DNA of 64,000 nt from JAWPMV01 sp038527215 (GTDB lineage: Bacteria; Bacteroidota; Bacteroidia; J057), in contig JBCBGC010000022.1 in NCBI GenBank assembly GCA_038527215.1, positions 1 to 64,000 of the forward strand, given 5' to 3'. Shown one piece after another: positions 42,361-53,000 of this stretch (position 1 is the first letter of the stretch; every line of letters begins with the position of its first letter). The translations under genes were made by a program, and so were the position numbers. Below the pieces are notes generated by a model. It saw nothing but the letters and a program-made list of their open reading frames with translations, was not told where the DNA came from and ran no database searches.

Positions 42361-43344
42361 TTACACAAAATATCTGCGGATCACTTCTTCCGCTGCCTTG
42401 CCCTGAGGGGTATAAGAAATGGCATGTCGGTTATGGCCTTCCTCCCGCGACATAGAAAAATCTCCGGTGGAAGGATTGTCCCACCACCACCAAAAGAGCC
42501 CGGATAACCAGGAACAATCTTGGAAAGCCTCAAAAAAGGCCTGGTAATAATTAGCTTGTTCTTGCTCATCGGCCTCAACCGTTTCAGGATAGGCCCAAGG
42601 TTCCATGGCCGCGCCTTTATAGCTGCAAATGCCTATTTCGGTAAAAAGGACGGGTTGTTGGATATTCTGCAGTTGTCGCCAGGCCTGAATTTCAGCAATG
42701 GACTGTTTCCAGTTAAGGGCCATGGCTTCGGCAGAGGATTCTGGCTGTTGCGCCACCGAAAAATATGCATCTATGCCGACGAAGTCGAGTAAGTCCCAGA
42801 ATCTGACCTGCTGATAGGAAGTCTCACCATTAAAGTTAGCGGCGTAGGTTAGAGGTCCCCGATAATGCAACCGCACTACTTCGATGATTTCCCGCCAGAA
42901 ATTCTGTTTTTTATCCGGCCCCAATTTGTTCTCACAGCCGACACTGAAAAGCGCTACCTTCTTCCGCTGGGCCAGGCGCGCATAGTGGGTAATAAAGGTC
43001 TCATAGCTTTTGAACCAATGCAGATATTTGGGCGGCTCGAAGGTGCCCCGCCAGCTCTCGTCCCAGGCGTCCACAAAAGGCTTTAACAGCACTTTCATCC
43101 CCAGACTGTGGATGTGATCGATCAAGGCCTCAATCTGGGCATCAGGAGGCGTCTTTTGAGGATGGGGCGCTATATCAGTGGCATGGGCGTCTTTTTGCCA
43201 CCAGCCTACGGCCAGGGCCACCCAGTTACAGCCTGTTTCGGCCAGACGATCGAGAGAGGTAAAGAATGCGGGATGAGAGACATCAGACCAAAACAAGGCA
43301 TAGGTCATGCCTTTACAAAAATCCGGTTGTCCGAAAATAGCCAT
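42361..43344 (-). CDS. GH113-like glycoside hydrolase
   Basis: A 327-residue TIM-barrel protein with no signal peptide, so probably cytoplasmic. The acid/base region FSVGCENKLG and the nucleophile strand VLFTEIGICS match GH113-type clan A enzymes; KVLLKPFVDAWDESWRG and GLFWWWWDNPSTGDFS are further barrel-end motifs. GH113 enzymes include beta-1,4-mannanases. A cytoplasmic location would fit action on short imported oligosaccharides, which is inference. It lies between the App1-like gene and a small unknown gene. Confidence 0.82.
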   Translation of the reverse strand: MAIFGQPDFCKGMTYALFWSDVSHPAFFTSLDRLAETGCNWVALAVGWWQKDAHATDIAPHPQKTPPDAQIEALIDHIHSLGMKVLLKPFVDAWDESWRGTFEPPKYLHWFKSYETFITHYARLAQRKKVALFSVGCENKLGPDKKQNFWREIIEVVRLHYRGPLTYAANFNGETSYQQVRFWDLLDFVGIDAYFSVAQQPESSAEAMALNWKQSIAEIQAWRQLQNIQQPVLFTEIGICSYKGAAMEPWAYPETVEADEQEQANYYQAFFEAFQDCSWLSGLFWWWWDNPSTGDFSMSREEGHNRHAISYTPQGKAAEEVIRRYFV

Positions 43345-43372
43345 GGCGAGCGGGCTTAAGGGCTACGGAATA

Positions 43373-44455
43373 CTAGAGCTTATCTTTCCTAAGATAGCCT
43401 TTTTTTAAAGCGTCTTCCATCCCAAAGGTAGAATCTGGCATCCAGATCATATCGATGCCTTCTGCACGGGCCTTCTCAATTTGCGAACGAACCCGATTTT
43501 CAGTCTTGGGGCTCTTGACATCCCGAATATAAATGCTCAGAATCCGGTCTGGATACTTCTGCGCCAGTTCATAATAAATGAAGGTATCCTGCTGGCCGGA
43601 GTCGCCAATCAGGATAAATGGCAAGTGAGGACTGCTGTCCAAAATGTGTTGAATCCAGCGCAGTTTGTGATGGCTGTGTCCGTCGCTAAATACCGACTCT
43701 TCCTCCAGGCCATAGTCCCGCAAAATCAACGGCCCTTCCGGTATCCCCTGCAGGTTGACAAAATCCCGGAGCATATCATACAAATTCCAGGGACTACTGG
43801 ATACATAAAATATAGGATTGCCTTCCGCTCCGCTGGCTCCAGCCTGTAAGGCGTGGTAGAAGGTCGCGGTGCCGGGAAAGGCTTCCCGGTTATGGACATT
43901 TTGTAAGAAGGTGAGGCGGGCCATGGTGCGGATGCTGGTAGCCCCCGTAACCAGGATGGTATCGTCGATATCACTCACCACCCCAAAGCGAGGATTGGAA
44001 CCGGGCAAATAAACAGGGCCTTCTCCTCCCATTTTGTTGGGTTCATCCGGAGATAGCAACTCTGCACATGCCTGATACCGACCAGGCCCTCCCGGTAATT
44101 CGGTAGGACGGGGTAAGGTGATTTCCCAGTAACCTTCGTGGTCTGCAGTCGTTTGAAGGCGTTGATCGTAAAATGCGATATTCACTTCTGCACCAGGAAT
44201 CTCCGCACTATTCATGCGCTTATAGCTGTTCACCAGGTTATTCCAGGTGCCATCTTCCGTAGTAACTTCAATGGCCCGATCCCGGATCACCCGGCCACGC
44301 AAGAATATGCCATCAGGGTGGGGGTAGCCATGATAGATCAGCACATGGGGCGGTCCCCCGCTGCCGAGGCGGCTACGAATGCGATGGTTCAGGGCATCAA
44401 AGCGGTTTTCCACAGAGACCAATAAATTCCTGATATGGCTACTCCATTTCGACAT
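43373..44455 (-). CDS. App1-type phosphatase domain protein (DUF2183)
   Basis: A 360-residue soluble protein. The N-terminal half (about 1-145) looks like a beta-sandwich (DHEGYWEITLP). The C-terminal half is the App1 HAD-like catalytic domain: VVSDIDDTIL (the DxDxT nucleophile motif), YVSSSPWNLYDML, HKLRWIQHIL and FILIGDSGQQD. Yeast App1 is a phosphatidate phosphatase; the bacterial substrate is unknown. It heads the group of three minus-strand genes. Confidence 0.88.
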   Translation of the reverse strand: MSKWSSHIRNLLVSVENRFDALNHRIRSRLGSGGPPHVLIYHGYPHPDGIFLRGRVIRDRAIEVTTEDGTWNNLVNSYKRMNSAEIPGAEVNIAFYDQRLQTTADHEGYWEITLPRPTELPGGPGRYQACAELLSPDEPNKMGGEGPVYLPGSNPRFGVVSDIDDTILVTGATSIRTMARLTFLQNVHNREAFPGTATFYHALQAGASGAEGNPIFYVSSSPWNLYDMLRDFVNLQGIPEGPLILRDYGLEEESVFSDGHSHHKLRWIQHILDSSPHLPFILIGDSGQQDTFIYYELAQKYPDRILSIYIRDVKSPKTENRVRSQIEKARAEGIDMIWMPDSTFGMEDALKKGYLRKDKL

Positions 44456-44489
44456 GCGGAAAAATTAAACAATTTTTCAGAGAGGAAAT

Positions 44490-44547
44490 AAAAAACACCC
44501 CCTTGTCAAGCCTCCATCGGCCTTACACCGAACTTAAACAGGGGGTG
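44490..44547 (-). terminator. Minus-strand terminator with no assigned gene upstream
   Basis: CACCCCC-TGT pairs with ACA-(A)-GGGGGTG over a 31-base loop and is followed by T6 on the minus strand. It lies between the App1-like gene's start and the divergent acyltransferase gene, so it must end some transcript from 44548-44715. Confidence 0.65.
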
Positions 44548-44715
44548 CACTTCGAAACTTAGAGAAAGCCAGACCGGAATGCGGTGTACCTTCCGTGCGC
44601 GCGACCATGCGGATCAGTAACCGTCCATTCCGTCCCTTTTCTAAGAGGGTAGAAGCAAATCTCCTGTAATTGGTTGCTTGCCTCGTGAGAAAAGCTGCGG
44701 GAGACCTGCCAATTA
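44548..44715 (-). ncRNA. Candidate structured small RNA
   Basis: The sequence upstream of the orphan terminator folds on paper. TAATTGG pairs with CCAATTA (7 bp, about 44715 and 44670). GACGGAATG pairs with CATTCCGGTC (9 bp with one bulge, about 44630 and 44575). The transcript would be about 200 bases with the terminator. No Rfam family was recognised by eye. A 72-codon ORF (44534-44752) overlaps it but is Arg-rich and has no family signal. Confidence 0.35.
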
Positions 44716-44717
44716 TG

Positions 44718-44725
44718 TAAGTTTG
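44718..44725 (+). promoter_or_regulatory. -7 element of the acyltransferase gene
   Basis: TAAGTTTG fits TAnnTTTG exactly and lies 20 bases before the ATG. No -33 TTG is visible. Confidence 0.45.
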
Positions 44726-44745
44726 AAGCCTAATCAAATTTCCTG

Positions 44746-45396
44746 ATGGCAAATCAAAAGATTCCCGTATTAATTATTGGCACAGGCGACCTGGCGCGAC
44801 TGGCTTTGGATATTGCGAATGAAAAAGAGGTGTTGGCGTACGGATTTCTCACCCAGGACGAAGAAGAAGTTCGGAAGGAACTGAATGATATCCTCGTAGT
44901 CGCTCACTTAACGGGCAAAGATGGACAGGCCCTGTTGGGAGAAGAGAATCTCAATGTGGTCGTAGCAGAACGGGACATTGAGCAGCGAAAAACCCTGGTC
45001 AAAGGTTTGAGTGGGTACAAGCTACAATATATCAACATGGTTCACCCTGACGCCTGGATTTCTCCCTACGCCAGCCTGGACATGGGAAATATCGTGGGCC
45101 CGGGCGTGAATGTGCTGGCCAATGCTGAGGTCGGAAAGTTCAACGTAATTGAGACGGGGGTACTGCTTGAATCAGACGTCCTGATCGGCGACCATACGAC
45201 CTTACACGCAGGGGTAAAAGTAGGCCGGGGTGCAGAAATCGCAGACGGTGCTTTTGTGTCCATGGGGGCCATCATTCACCCAAACGTATATGTAGGAGAG
45301 GCCGCCGTGGTGGGACCGGGCGCAGTCGTTTTATCAGATGTGCCTGATGGCGCTACGGCACACGGCAATCCTGCCGTGGTCATTGAATCTGACTAG
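44746..45396 (+). CDS. NeuD/PglD-like hexapeptide-repeat acyltransferase
   Basis: A 216-residue protein. The N-terminal part (1-85) is the PglD-type nucleotide-sugar-binding fold opening with VLIIGTGDLARLALDIA. The C-terminal part (about 100-210) is a left-handed beta-helix of hexapeptide repeats (GNIVGPGVNVLANAEVG, IGDHTTLHAGVKVG, VGPGAVVLSDVPDG). Such enzymes transfer acetyl groups to sugars of surface glycans. No sugar-biosynthesis cluster is nearby, so the substrate is unknown. Confidence 0.85.
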   Translation: MANQKIPVLIIGTGDLARLALDIANEKEVLAYGFLTQDEEEVRKELNDILVVAHLTGKDGQALLGEENLNVVVAERDIEQRKTLVKGLSGYKLQYINMVHPDAWISPYASLDMGNIVGPGVNVLANAEVGKFNVIETGVLLESDVLIGDHTTLHAGVKVGRGAEIADGAFVSMGAIIHPNVYVGEAAVVGPGAVVLSDVPDGATAHGNPAVVIESD

Positions 45397-45402
45397 ATTT
45401 CC

Positions 45403-46134
45403 TCAAAACAAGGCGAAGCTCTGAGCGATTTCCTTAAACTGACCGATCATCAGATCGTAGTCAGCCTTATTGGTTACCGTCATATTGAGCCCGATCAGGT
45501 ATTGCGAATCATAATCAATGTAGGCGTAGGCCGCATATTTTTCGGAAAGGGGATTGCCTGGAGCAGGCGGACTATAGTATTCTTTGCATTCGGCCTTGGC
45601 CCGGGTCTGGGTATCCAGTTTGTAGGCTTCTTTATATACCTGAGCCGCTCGCCTTTCGATAAAGATCCCATCTAACCAGAGGTAGATAGAATCCACCGTC
45701 CCGCAATAAGGCAGGTTCTTATTGATATACTCTACCCGCACATAAGGTTCTGTCAGTTTCATCGGGCGGCCATTGCGGAAATAGTGGATAAATACGCCGT
45801 TATTTTCGGAATACTCATCCGGTTTGACCCATTGGACCAAATCGTTGGTCATGGCCACCAGCGGTGAGCTATGCGTGAGAGAAAAACGCATGGTGTAGGC
45901 CTCAAATTTGAGGCTTCTGCCCTCCCCTTGCCAGACAAAAGGAAACATGGTGGAATCTCCCAGCATGCCCCGAGCGATATTTTCCTGAACCTTGACCTCA
46001 TCTACGGGTACCGTGGTCGGACTAGCGGCAGGAGACTGTTCAGCATTAAGGTTCTGCTGATCGGACTTTTGGGTAGAACAAGCCATACCCAGGAGGAGAA
46101 GAAGGCAGAGGATGCCTGAGGACCAATTTTTCAT
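45403..46134 (-). CDS. Lipoprotein of unknown function
   Basis: A 243-residue protein with lipobox GMAC (Cys19) after a Leu-rich core, then a Ser/Gln/Pro linker. The folded part (about 60-243) has alternating strands (RSLKFEAYTMRFSL, PYVRVEYINKNLPYCG) and a YAAYAYIDYDSQYLIGLNM segment. I recognise no family. It is 18 bases downstream of the fructosamine kinase gene in the same direction and may share its transcript. Confidence 0.7.
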   Translation of the reverse strand: MKNWSSGILCLLLLLGMACSTQKSDQQNLNAEQSPAASPTTVPVDEVKVQENIARGMLGDSTMFPFVWQGEGRSLKFEAYTMRFSLTHSSPLVAMTNDLVQWVKPDEYSENNGVFIHYFRNGRPMKLTEPYVRVEYINKNLPYCGTVDSIYLWLDGIFIERRAAQVYKEAYKLDTQTRAKAECKEYYSPPAPGNPLSEKYAAYAYIDYDSQYLIGLNMTVTNKADYDLMIGQFKEIAQSFALF

Positions 46135-46152
46135 ACAGGAAAAATACACAAT

Positions 46153-47016
46153 TCAGCTAAATCTGCGAAGACTTGCCTGAATACTCGGCAAGTATGAACG
46201 ACCAAATAAATTGAGATGCACCAGCAGCGGATACAGATTGCACAAAGTGATTCGCTCCTGCCAGGCATATTCAAGGGGATAAATCGCCTCATAGGCCTCG
46301 TAGAAGGAGTTCGGTTGATGATCGAACATGGTCATGAAGGCCAGTTCCATCTCCCGGTGGCCATAGTAGACCGCAGGGTCTAATATCACCACCTCCCCCT
46401 TTTCATCCGTCAAAATATTGCCTCCCCACAGGTCTCCATGTAGCAGAGCGGGTTTTTCTTTCGGAAAAAAATCCTCCATTCTTTGCATTAGATTCCGGAA
46501 GCGCTTTCGATCATTTTCGGAAAAAAAGCCCTGCCGGTCAGCCATGCGGATCAAAGGTTCCAGGCGTTGTTCGTTGAAAAAGGCGGACCAGTTATCGGTC
46601 ATCGTATTGCTCTGAGGTAAGGAGCCTATGTAATTGTCGTGGTTGAGCCCAAAAGCCGGTGCTGTATGCAGGTGGAGTCGCGCCAATTTTGTCCCAAAGT
46701 CCGTCCAGTAATGAGGGGCCTGAGGCGCTCGCTCAATCCATCGAAGCAGGAGGTAGGCATGGCTCCCTCCGACTCCCTTGGCGATTACTTCTGGAGTGGC
46801 GATCTCCTGGGTTGAAGCCAGCTTCGCCAGGCCTTTTGCTTCCACCTCAAACTGATCAAAACGAGCAGCCTGATTATACTTTAAGAAAAAAGTCCCGGAA
46901 GTAGTCTCAATCCGATGGGCATGGTGAATACACCCACCCCCTACCGGATGGGCAGCGTGTATCTTCCAGGAGAACTGATCTTCCAGGGTTTGGACCAGAG
47001 AGACAGGCAGAGACAT
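46153..47016 (-). CDS. Fructosamine kinase family protein
   Basis: A 287-residue protein-kinase-like fold enzyme that phosphorylates fructosamine or ribulosamine adducts on proteins as a repair step. VGGGCIHHAHRIET, the Lys-bearing FFLKYNQAARFDQFEVEAKG strand-helix (split as FFLKYNQAARFD and EVEAKGL), the catalytic loop LLHGDLWGGNIL and the metal motif ILDPAVYYGHREMELA are all present. The start ATG precedes the first helix directly and lies just after the sprA terminator. Confidence 0.92.
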   Translation of the reverse strand: MSLPVSLVQTLEDQFSWKIHAAHPVGGGCIHHAHRIETTSGTFFLKYNQAARFDQFEVEAKGLAKLASTQEIATPEVIAKGVGGSHAYLLLRWIERAPQAPHYWTDFGTKLARLHLHTAPAFGLNHDNYIGSLPQSNTMTDNWSAFFNEQRLEPLIRMADRQGFFSENDRKRFRNLMQRMEDFFPKEKPALLHGDLWGGNILTDEKGEVVILDPAVYYGHREMELAFMTMFDHQPNSFYEAYEAIYPLEYAWQERITLCNLYPLLVHLNLFGRSYLPSIQASLRRFS

Positions 47017-47020
47017 AGGA

Positions 47021-47069
47021 AAAAAGTCAGCGCCTGAAGTTAGGCATTATTTATCCTAACCTCAGGCGC
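47021..47069 (-). terminator. Intrinsic terminator of sprA
   Basis: GCGCCTGA-GTTAGG pairs with CCTAAC-TCAGGCGC around a ten-base loop, with one mismatch; T6 follows on the minus strand. It lies 21 bases beyond the sprA stop. Confidence 0.92.
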
Positions 47070-47090
47070 TCTTGATATAGACCGGATGGT

Positions 47091-50000
47091 TTACTGAGCC
47101 AAAGAGAAACGTAGCTGCACCCCTCCACTCGCAAAGGAAGTCCGGTATGCGTTTAGTACGTGGGGATTATTCACGTTTCTTTCGAAAAACAACTTCACAT
47201 TCAGTCCGGAATTTACTACGTAATCGATGGAAGGCGACAGGATAAAGTTAAAGGCGCCTCGCGTGATATCCGGAGCCTGTACATTATCCAGGGCCTGAAC
47301 CCCGGTAGGTCCGAGGTAGAGGTTACGCTCGTAGGTATCTCTGATGGTGGCCCGGAACTGGAAGTTCACGCTGTTCTTCAGGTTGATGGTCCGTCCGCCC
47401 AGGTTAAAGGTCCAGTTTAGCTTATCCTTGCGGTAGCCAATCATCACGGCTACGTCTTCATTCCGCATTTCTGTCAACTGCAGGGAGCCCACATTCAGGC
47501 TGACTTGTCGGCCCTTTTTGTAATCAATCTGTACCGTGGCCCCATTCTTCATATTCATGGTAACTCCGATCAGCGGAGAAAACTGCTCCTGAATCTGCAC
47601 GATCTGAATGATGTTCTGGGAATAATAACTCTCCACCGGATTCCCCTGGGTATCCTCGCCTACCACCTGAGCGATATCGGCATAGCCATCTCCGTTGAAA
47701 TCCTGGAAGTTCAGGTCATTGGAGAAATTACCGATGGAATAGGTGCCTCGGTAGCTATGCTTGAGGGAGATCGAATTAAAGTGCTTGCGCAAAGAAGGAA
47801 TACTGGTCAGGCCATTGTAATTCAAACTCCAGTTCGGAAGAGGAATTTTCGGGAAGCTGGTGAGCTCAATTTCATTGGGATCGTAGACGCCATAGGCTGA
47901 GAGAAGAGCTGGAATCAGGACATCCTGAGAAGTACCTACGTACCCATTGCTAAATCCACCATCTACAATTCCTTTAAAATTCAAGCTATCGTTAAAGTTG
48001 TCCAGTCCCGCCAGGCGATTGGAAATGATCGATCGATTGTTCGAGAAGTCCACCAGGGTTTGTTGATTGGGGTCGATCGGCTGGAAGGCGGTATTGGCAA
48101 AAATGTAGGACATGCTGAAACTTCCCTGGCTCAGTCGCCCAAACCTGCCGTAGTCATTATCGCCTGGTATCCATTTGAAAAATTCACTTTCGTTTTCATT
48201 CATGCTCCGGTTCGCAGAGACTTCGATGCGCAGCCCTCGAATCAATTCAATGGAGGTTCTGGCCGTCAGCTGGTTTCGGAAATCATGCAGGTATAAATTG
48301 GCCAGGGTAGTATCCTGGGTAATCCAGTAATTATCTGCTGCAATCCCTCGAATATCGGCCTGACTACCAAAGACAAAACCTGCAGTAGGCGCAAAGACGG
48401 GACTTCGCTGTCCGGTGATGGGGTTAACGTAATCCCAGTCCAGCCCAAAGTTGTCTGTTTGCGGCAAAAAGCCCGGCAAAGAGGTGCTACTATTGCTGTT
48501 ATAGGTAAGGTCCACGGTCTTGACACTCAGGGCAATTCGGACGACCTCTCTTCCCACGATTTTGAGATAGCGGAGAATCGGATTCGGCTTTTTCGTGGTA
48601 TCTTCTTCTGCGGTGGGTTCCGGCTGCTTGGGCGGCTGGGGTTGTCGTGGATTAGGCCTTCGCCCCTGCTGCATTTCACGCCCTCCCTGATTTCGAGCGG
48701 AATTTTTCCTGGCATCCAACACATCCCTCAAAGGCTTAAACTTTCGATAGAAACCGTTGAGATCCAACCTCCCATTGGCCTGAATCGCCTGGGTATTGCT
48801 GATGGTATTACCCAGCCCTTTATTGACTTCAGGGGCCTGCTGCCAAATGTAGGAACCTGTGTAGCTGGCGGTACCATTGATCCAATCCAGCGGTTTTATT
48901 TGGCTGAAGGGCAGCTGATAAGAAAGGCTGAAGTTTTGGGTAAAATTGGTGGTTCGGCCCATGTTGACCAAGTGGTCGCGTACCCGGGCAAATTCACCTA
49001 CACTGTCCACGCCTCGGCCTATGCCGATCAGGTTTTCCCACACGGTTCCCAGCGAGTCCCTTTCGCGCTGGTCCGCCGTTTCCCAATAGCCCCTTACTTC
49101 GTCTACCCGGGAAATGTTATTGGCGGTATAGTTGAATTGGAGGTTTCGGGTAAAATTCCATACGAGGTTGTAGTTCCGGTTCAGCAGGAAGTTTTTCGCA
49201 TAGGTCGGGTCTACCCCTCCCCCAAATCCTGCAGCAGGTCGCATGGCTCTTTCTTCAAATTGTCGATCTCCATTAATCCCCATACTAAAGGAAGTCGGTA
49301 ACGGATTAAAGTTGATGAAATGAAGGAAGGTGAGCTTTTCGAATTTCTTAAACGGCTGTACGGTTACGGCCGGGAAGTTATATCGATAGTTGATCGCCGC
49401 CCGGTGTTGCGTATTGAACCGCCTTTCAATCACCGCATCTGAGCCAAGCTGCTCATTGTAGGCAAAGGTGAAGTCAAAGTTTGAGATGTCCCAGGGATAG
49501 CTTTTCGGCGCTTTGCCTGCCTCACCTATGGACTTTGAACCACCCTGTCTATTGGGCAATTGCTGGGTTTTGATCTTTCGCCAGTTGTTAAAGGAAATAC
49601 TACGAGTTCGTCGATACGTCTGGATTTCCTTGATCTTATTCCGGGCATCTTCCCTGGACAGGGTTTCTATCAACTTATCGGTTCTCACATCTGCTTCCTG
49701 CGGGTTGAACTGCGGATTGACAAAACTCTCCCCTAGGGTAGCATAAACCGGTAACTGGAGACCCCATTTTTTAGGAAGCAATCGATCCAGCTGCACATTG
49801 GCAGAAAGGTCATATTGCATCTGATCTTCCTGCGGACGGTTACTGATCTTTTGATCGATCGGTCCAAAGCCCACCGTCTTGATCGAACCACTGGCCGTAA
49901 TGTCTCCAATATCAGCCAAGCGCACCGACAGGTTTCCTTGGGCTGCATAGCCTTTCTGCCGGTCAAAGTTGGTGATCCGCAATTCGTTGGCCCATACCTC

Positions 50001-53000
50001 AATACAGATCGGCTGGCCGGAAGGATCTTTGGGGTTTCTCACCCCGATCATGATGTTCCTTACATCACTAAGTTTGGGGGTACCTTTGATATAGATGCGG
50101 TGATCCGGATTCATGGTAGAATCCACAAACATATGTCGGTAGATCAAGCCGGTACCGGCTGAATTTCGGTCTGCTTTGGCCGCGGCCAGCAAGGCCAACC
50201 GGAAGTCAAACTCATTGGAGTCGGGCCAGACGTTAAAGGGATCGCTACGACTACCGCCCAAATCAGAAGGCGTCAGCGGCATTTCGTATTCGTAGTAATT
50301 GAAATCATTATCCAATCCCAGACGGATGAAGACCCGGGCGTCTCCGACCTCTTCGAAGTTGGGAGGATTCACCCCATCATCGATGGCCTCAGCGTGCATG
50401 AAGAGTTTCAAGCGGTCGTACTGACGCAGGTCATGACTCACATTTTTGAAAATCCCTCGGGCATCTCCGTCCTTCAGATCACAGATTCTCAACTGAAGGG
50501 AACGCTCATCCTGGAAAAAGCCAATGGCGGTATTTCCGTTGATTTGCTGCTGCACAATGCCTGGAGGCAAGGTATAGTTAAAGGGCAGTTTGGTGGAGTT
50601 TTCTTCCAGGCTCACAGATCCTAGTTCCAGAGAACCAAAAGGAGGCTCTGGTGGGGCTGGGTTGGGACCAGGATCGGCCAGATTTCCTGTATATCTCAGC
50701 CACTGAGAAGAAACCAGTTGGAATTCAGTCATCCGCATGATGATCTCTTCGCTAAAGCCGGTCATATACATCCGCATGAAGTTGATCGACTTAAAGTTGG
50801 AGATATTGTTGACCGGACGGCCCCCACTGATCGGCACCCGGAACTGAAACCAGGTAACGGGTACCCGACGGTTTCCAGCCAGGACGCTGGTATTGATACT
50901 GTCAACGATGAAGTTTTGGCCAGGAATCATTTGACTTGGCTTCATGTCTATGCGATACTCATAGTACTGTTCCGCAAAGTCCAAACTTCCGTTTTCATTG
51001 ATATCTTCCATGTCAGGCTGCTGCGTAGCCTGCACGGTATAATTGGTATTGGTTTCGTTAATGGGGGAGTTTCCTTCCAATCCATTGAACTTCAGGTAGC
51101 GCTCCAGGATACCGGCTTGGCGGGTTTCATACTCCTCGTTCCGAAAGTGCAGGAAGTCATCGCTACTTGGGTCGGACGCCAGTTCTGCATAAGCCTGCGG
51201 CGTAAGGTATCCTTGCAGGCTATCCAGGAAGTTGGGCGTGAAATAATTGAATTCCTCCAGGGAAGGTAGACCATCCAGTCCAACATCCTGGGCGGTCCGG
51301 TCCAGGGGCTCAGCGTTAAAGGCATTGACCGTTGGATTGTTAATCGATACGATTCCGTAAGGAGTATTGATGAGGTTACCTGGTTCGTTGGGGCCGGGCA
51401 AACCGTGTTCCCGGCTGAGGCTTTCATCTGCCAGGACATCCTCATTGATCAAGCCCAGGTTGAGATAGAATTCTCCTCCTGTATGACCGGGATTATCCAT
51501 AAAGGGATCCATCAACCAGAATTCCACAAATTCTACATTGGTAGCTTCGAAGTCATTGTTGACATCGATTTCTCGCATGATCCCTGCCCAGTTTTCCCGA
51601 GGGCGGCTAAAGGAGCCATCAGGATTGAGACGATTTTGATCTTTCTGGAAGTTGTAAGGTCCCCGCTGGCTTGGAAGATAATGCAAGTCAAAGGTGGTCT
51701 GGATATTTTGCCCAAAAGGACGGGAAGCCGTGGGGAATAATTCATCTGGAAAAACCTGACGGGTATAGTTATTGGCCAGATCCTCCTCGGGAAATTCAAT
51801 GCCGAACCGCTGGTAAAAGGCCTGGTCAATCTGGTACCAGGCTAGTTTAGCCCGGGAATAGTTATCGGCCAGGGAATCCCCTGCGTAGCGATCGGCAGGG
51901 TTGAACATCTCCGGGTTATTTTCCGGGAAGGAGGCAATGCGCCAGCGTTGCTGCCCTTGCAGGCTAAAAGGCGTGGCGGCTGCTTCAAAGTCATCCAGGT
52001 ACACAATGCCTCGGTCCGTATCATTCCGGATCACCCGCGGCACACCAGGAATAAATTGGGCCGCCTCAAAGGCTCCATCAATGCTGGAAGGCGCTTTGGT
52101 TGTAATGAGCGGCAGTTTATCAATCAACTTCGTCAATTGGTCAGACTGGTCGCTGTAGCTGGCATCTACCCCCCAAATGGTATTGTTAATCGGCTCATCT
52201 CCCAGCGTCAACTTCTGGTTGAAAGGCTGTTCCCGAAGGTTCAGGGCCGTCAGCCCGAGCGATAATTTATCCGAAGGCGCGTATTCGGCCCTGGCTCCCA
52301 GCAGGGTTTTGGTTTGCAACTGATAGAGCGAAGAGCTTTCAAAGGAGACCTGAATATCCTGCCCGGAGGTAAGGATGGAAGGATTGATGATGGAGACTTT
52401 TCCTCCGAAATAATCCACCTGATAGTCTACCCCTTCCTGCAGCACCCGTCCCCCCGCTCGTACGGTGATACTTCCTTCTGAAAGATTAAAGGTATTCAAT
52501 TGAATCTCGGAGCCACCGGAAGAGCGATAATAACCTTCCAGGGTAAATCGGTTTAATTCAGGAAAATTTTGTTTGGCCCCTGCCTGCGTATCGTCGTAGA
52601 GCGGATCGTAGACGTATTTGGCGACCTCATTGGGATCATTGTCAAGTTGTCGGGCCAAATGAGAACCGAAGGGTTCCAGGACCGGGAAGATGACCAGGCC
52701 CCGATCAGACACCACGGTTACGCCTTCTATATAGTCAAAGAAGTTATCCGGTCCGGGCGCGGTATTATTGGTCACCTTGTCCAGGTTCAATACCTGGATC
52801 AGAGGTTTGTTGGCTGGCTTGCCGGAAGGCAGGAAGTTGATCCGGCCTGCGGAAGTTCCAGACTCATAGCGCACGTCCAGGAAGAAGTTATCTGGTTTGA
52901 GTCCATATCCTACGTTGTAGACGTTTTTCATCATCAAGTCCCAGGCTGGATAAGGTCTGGGCGGTGAGTTCACGCGGATAACGGAAGATTTCAGCATCTT

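Noticed and set aside
44534..44752. 72-codon minus-strand ORF before the acyltransferase gene
   Set aside because: Arg/Ser-rich with no family signal and lying over predicted RNA stems; kept as an RNA candidate, although the terminator right after its stop leaves a small chance that it is real.
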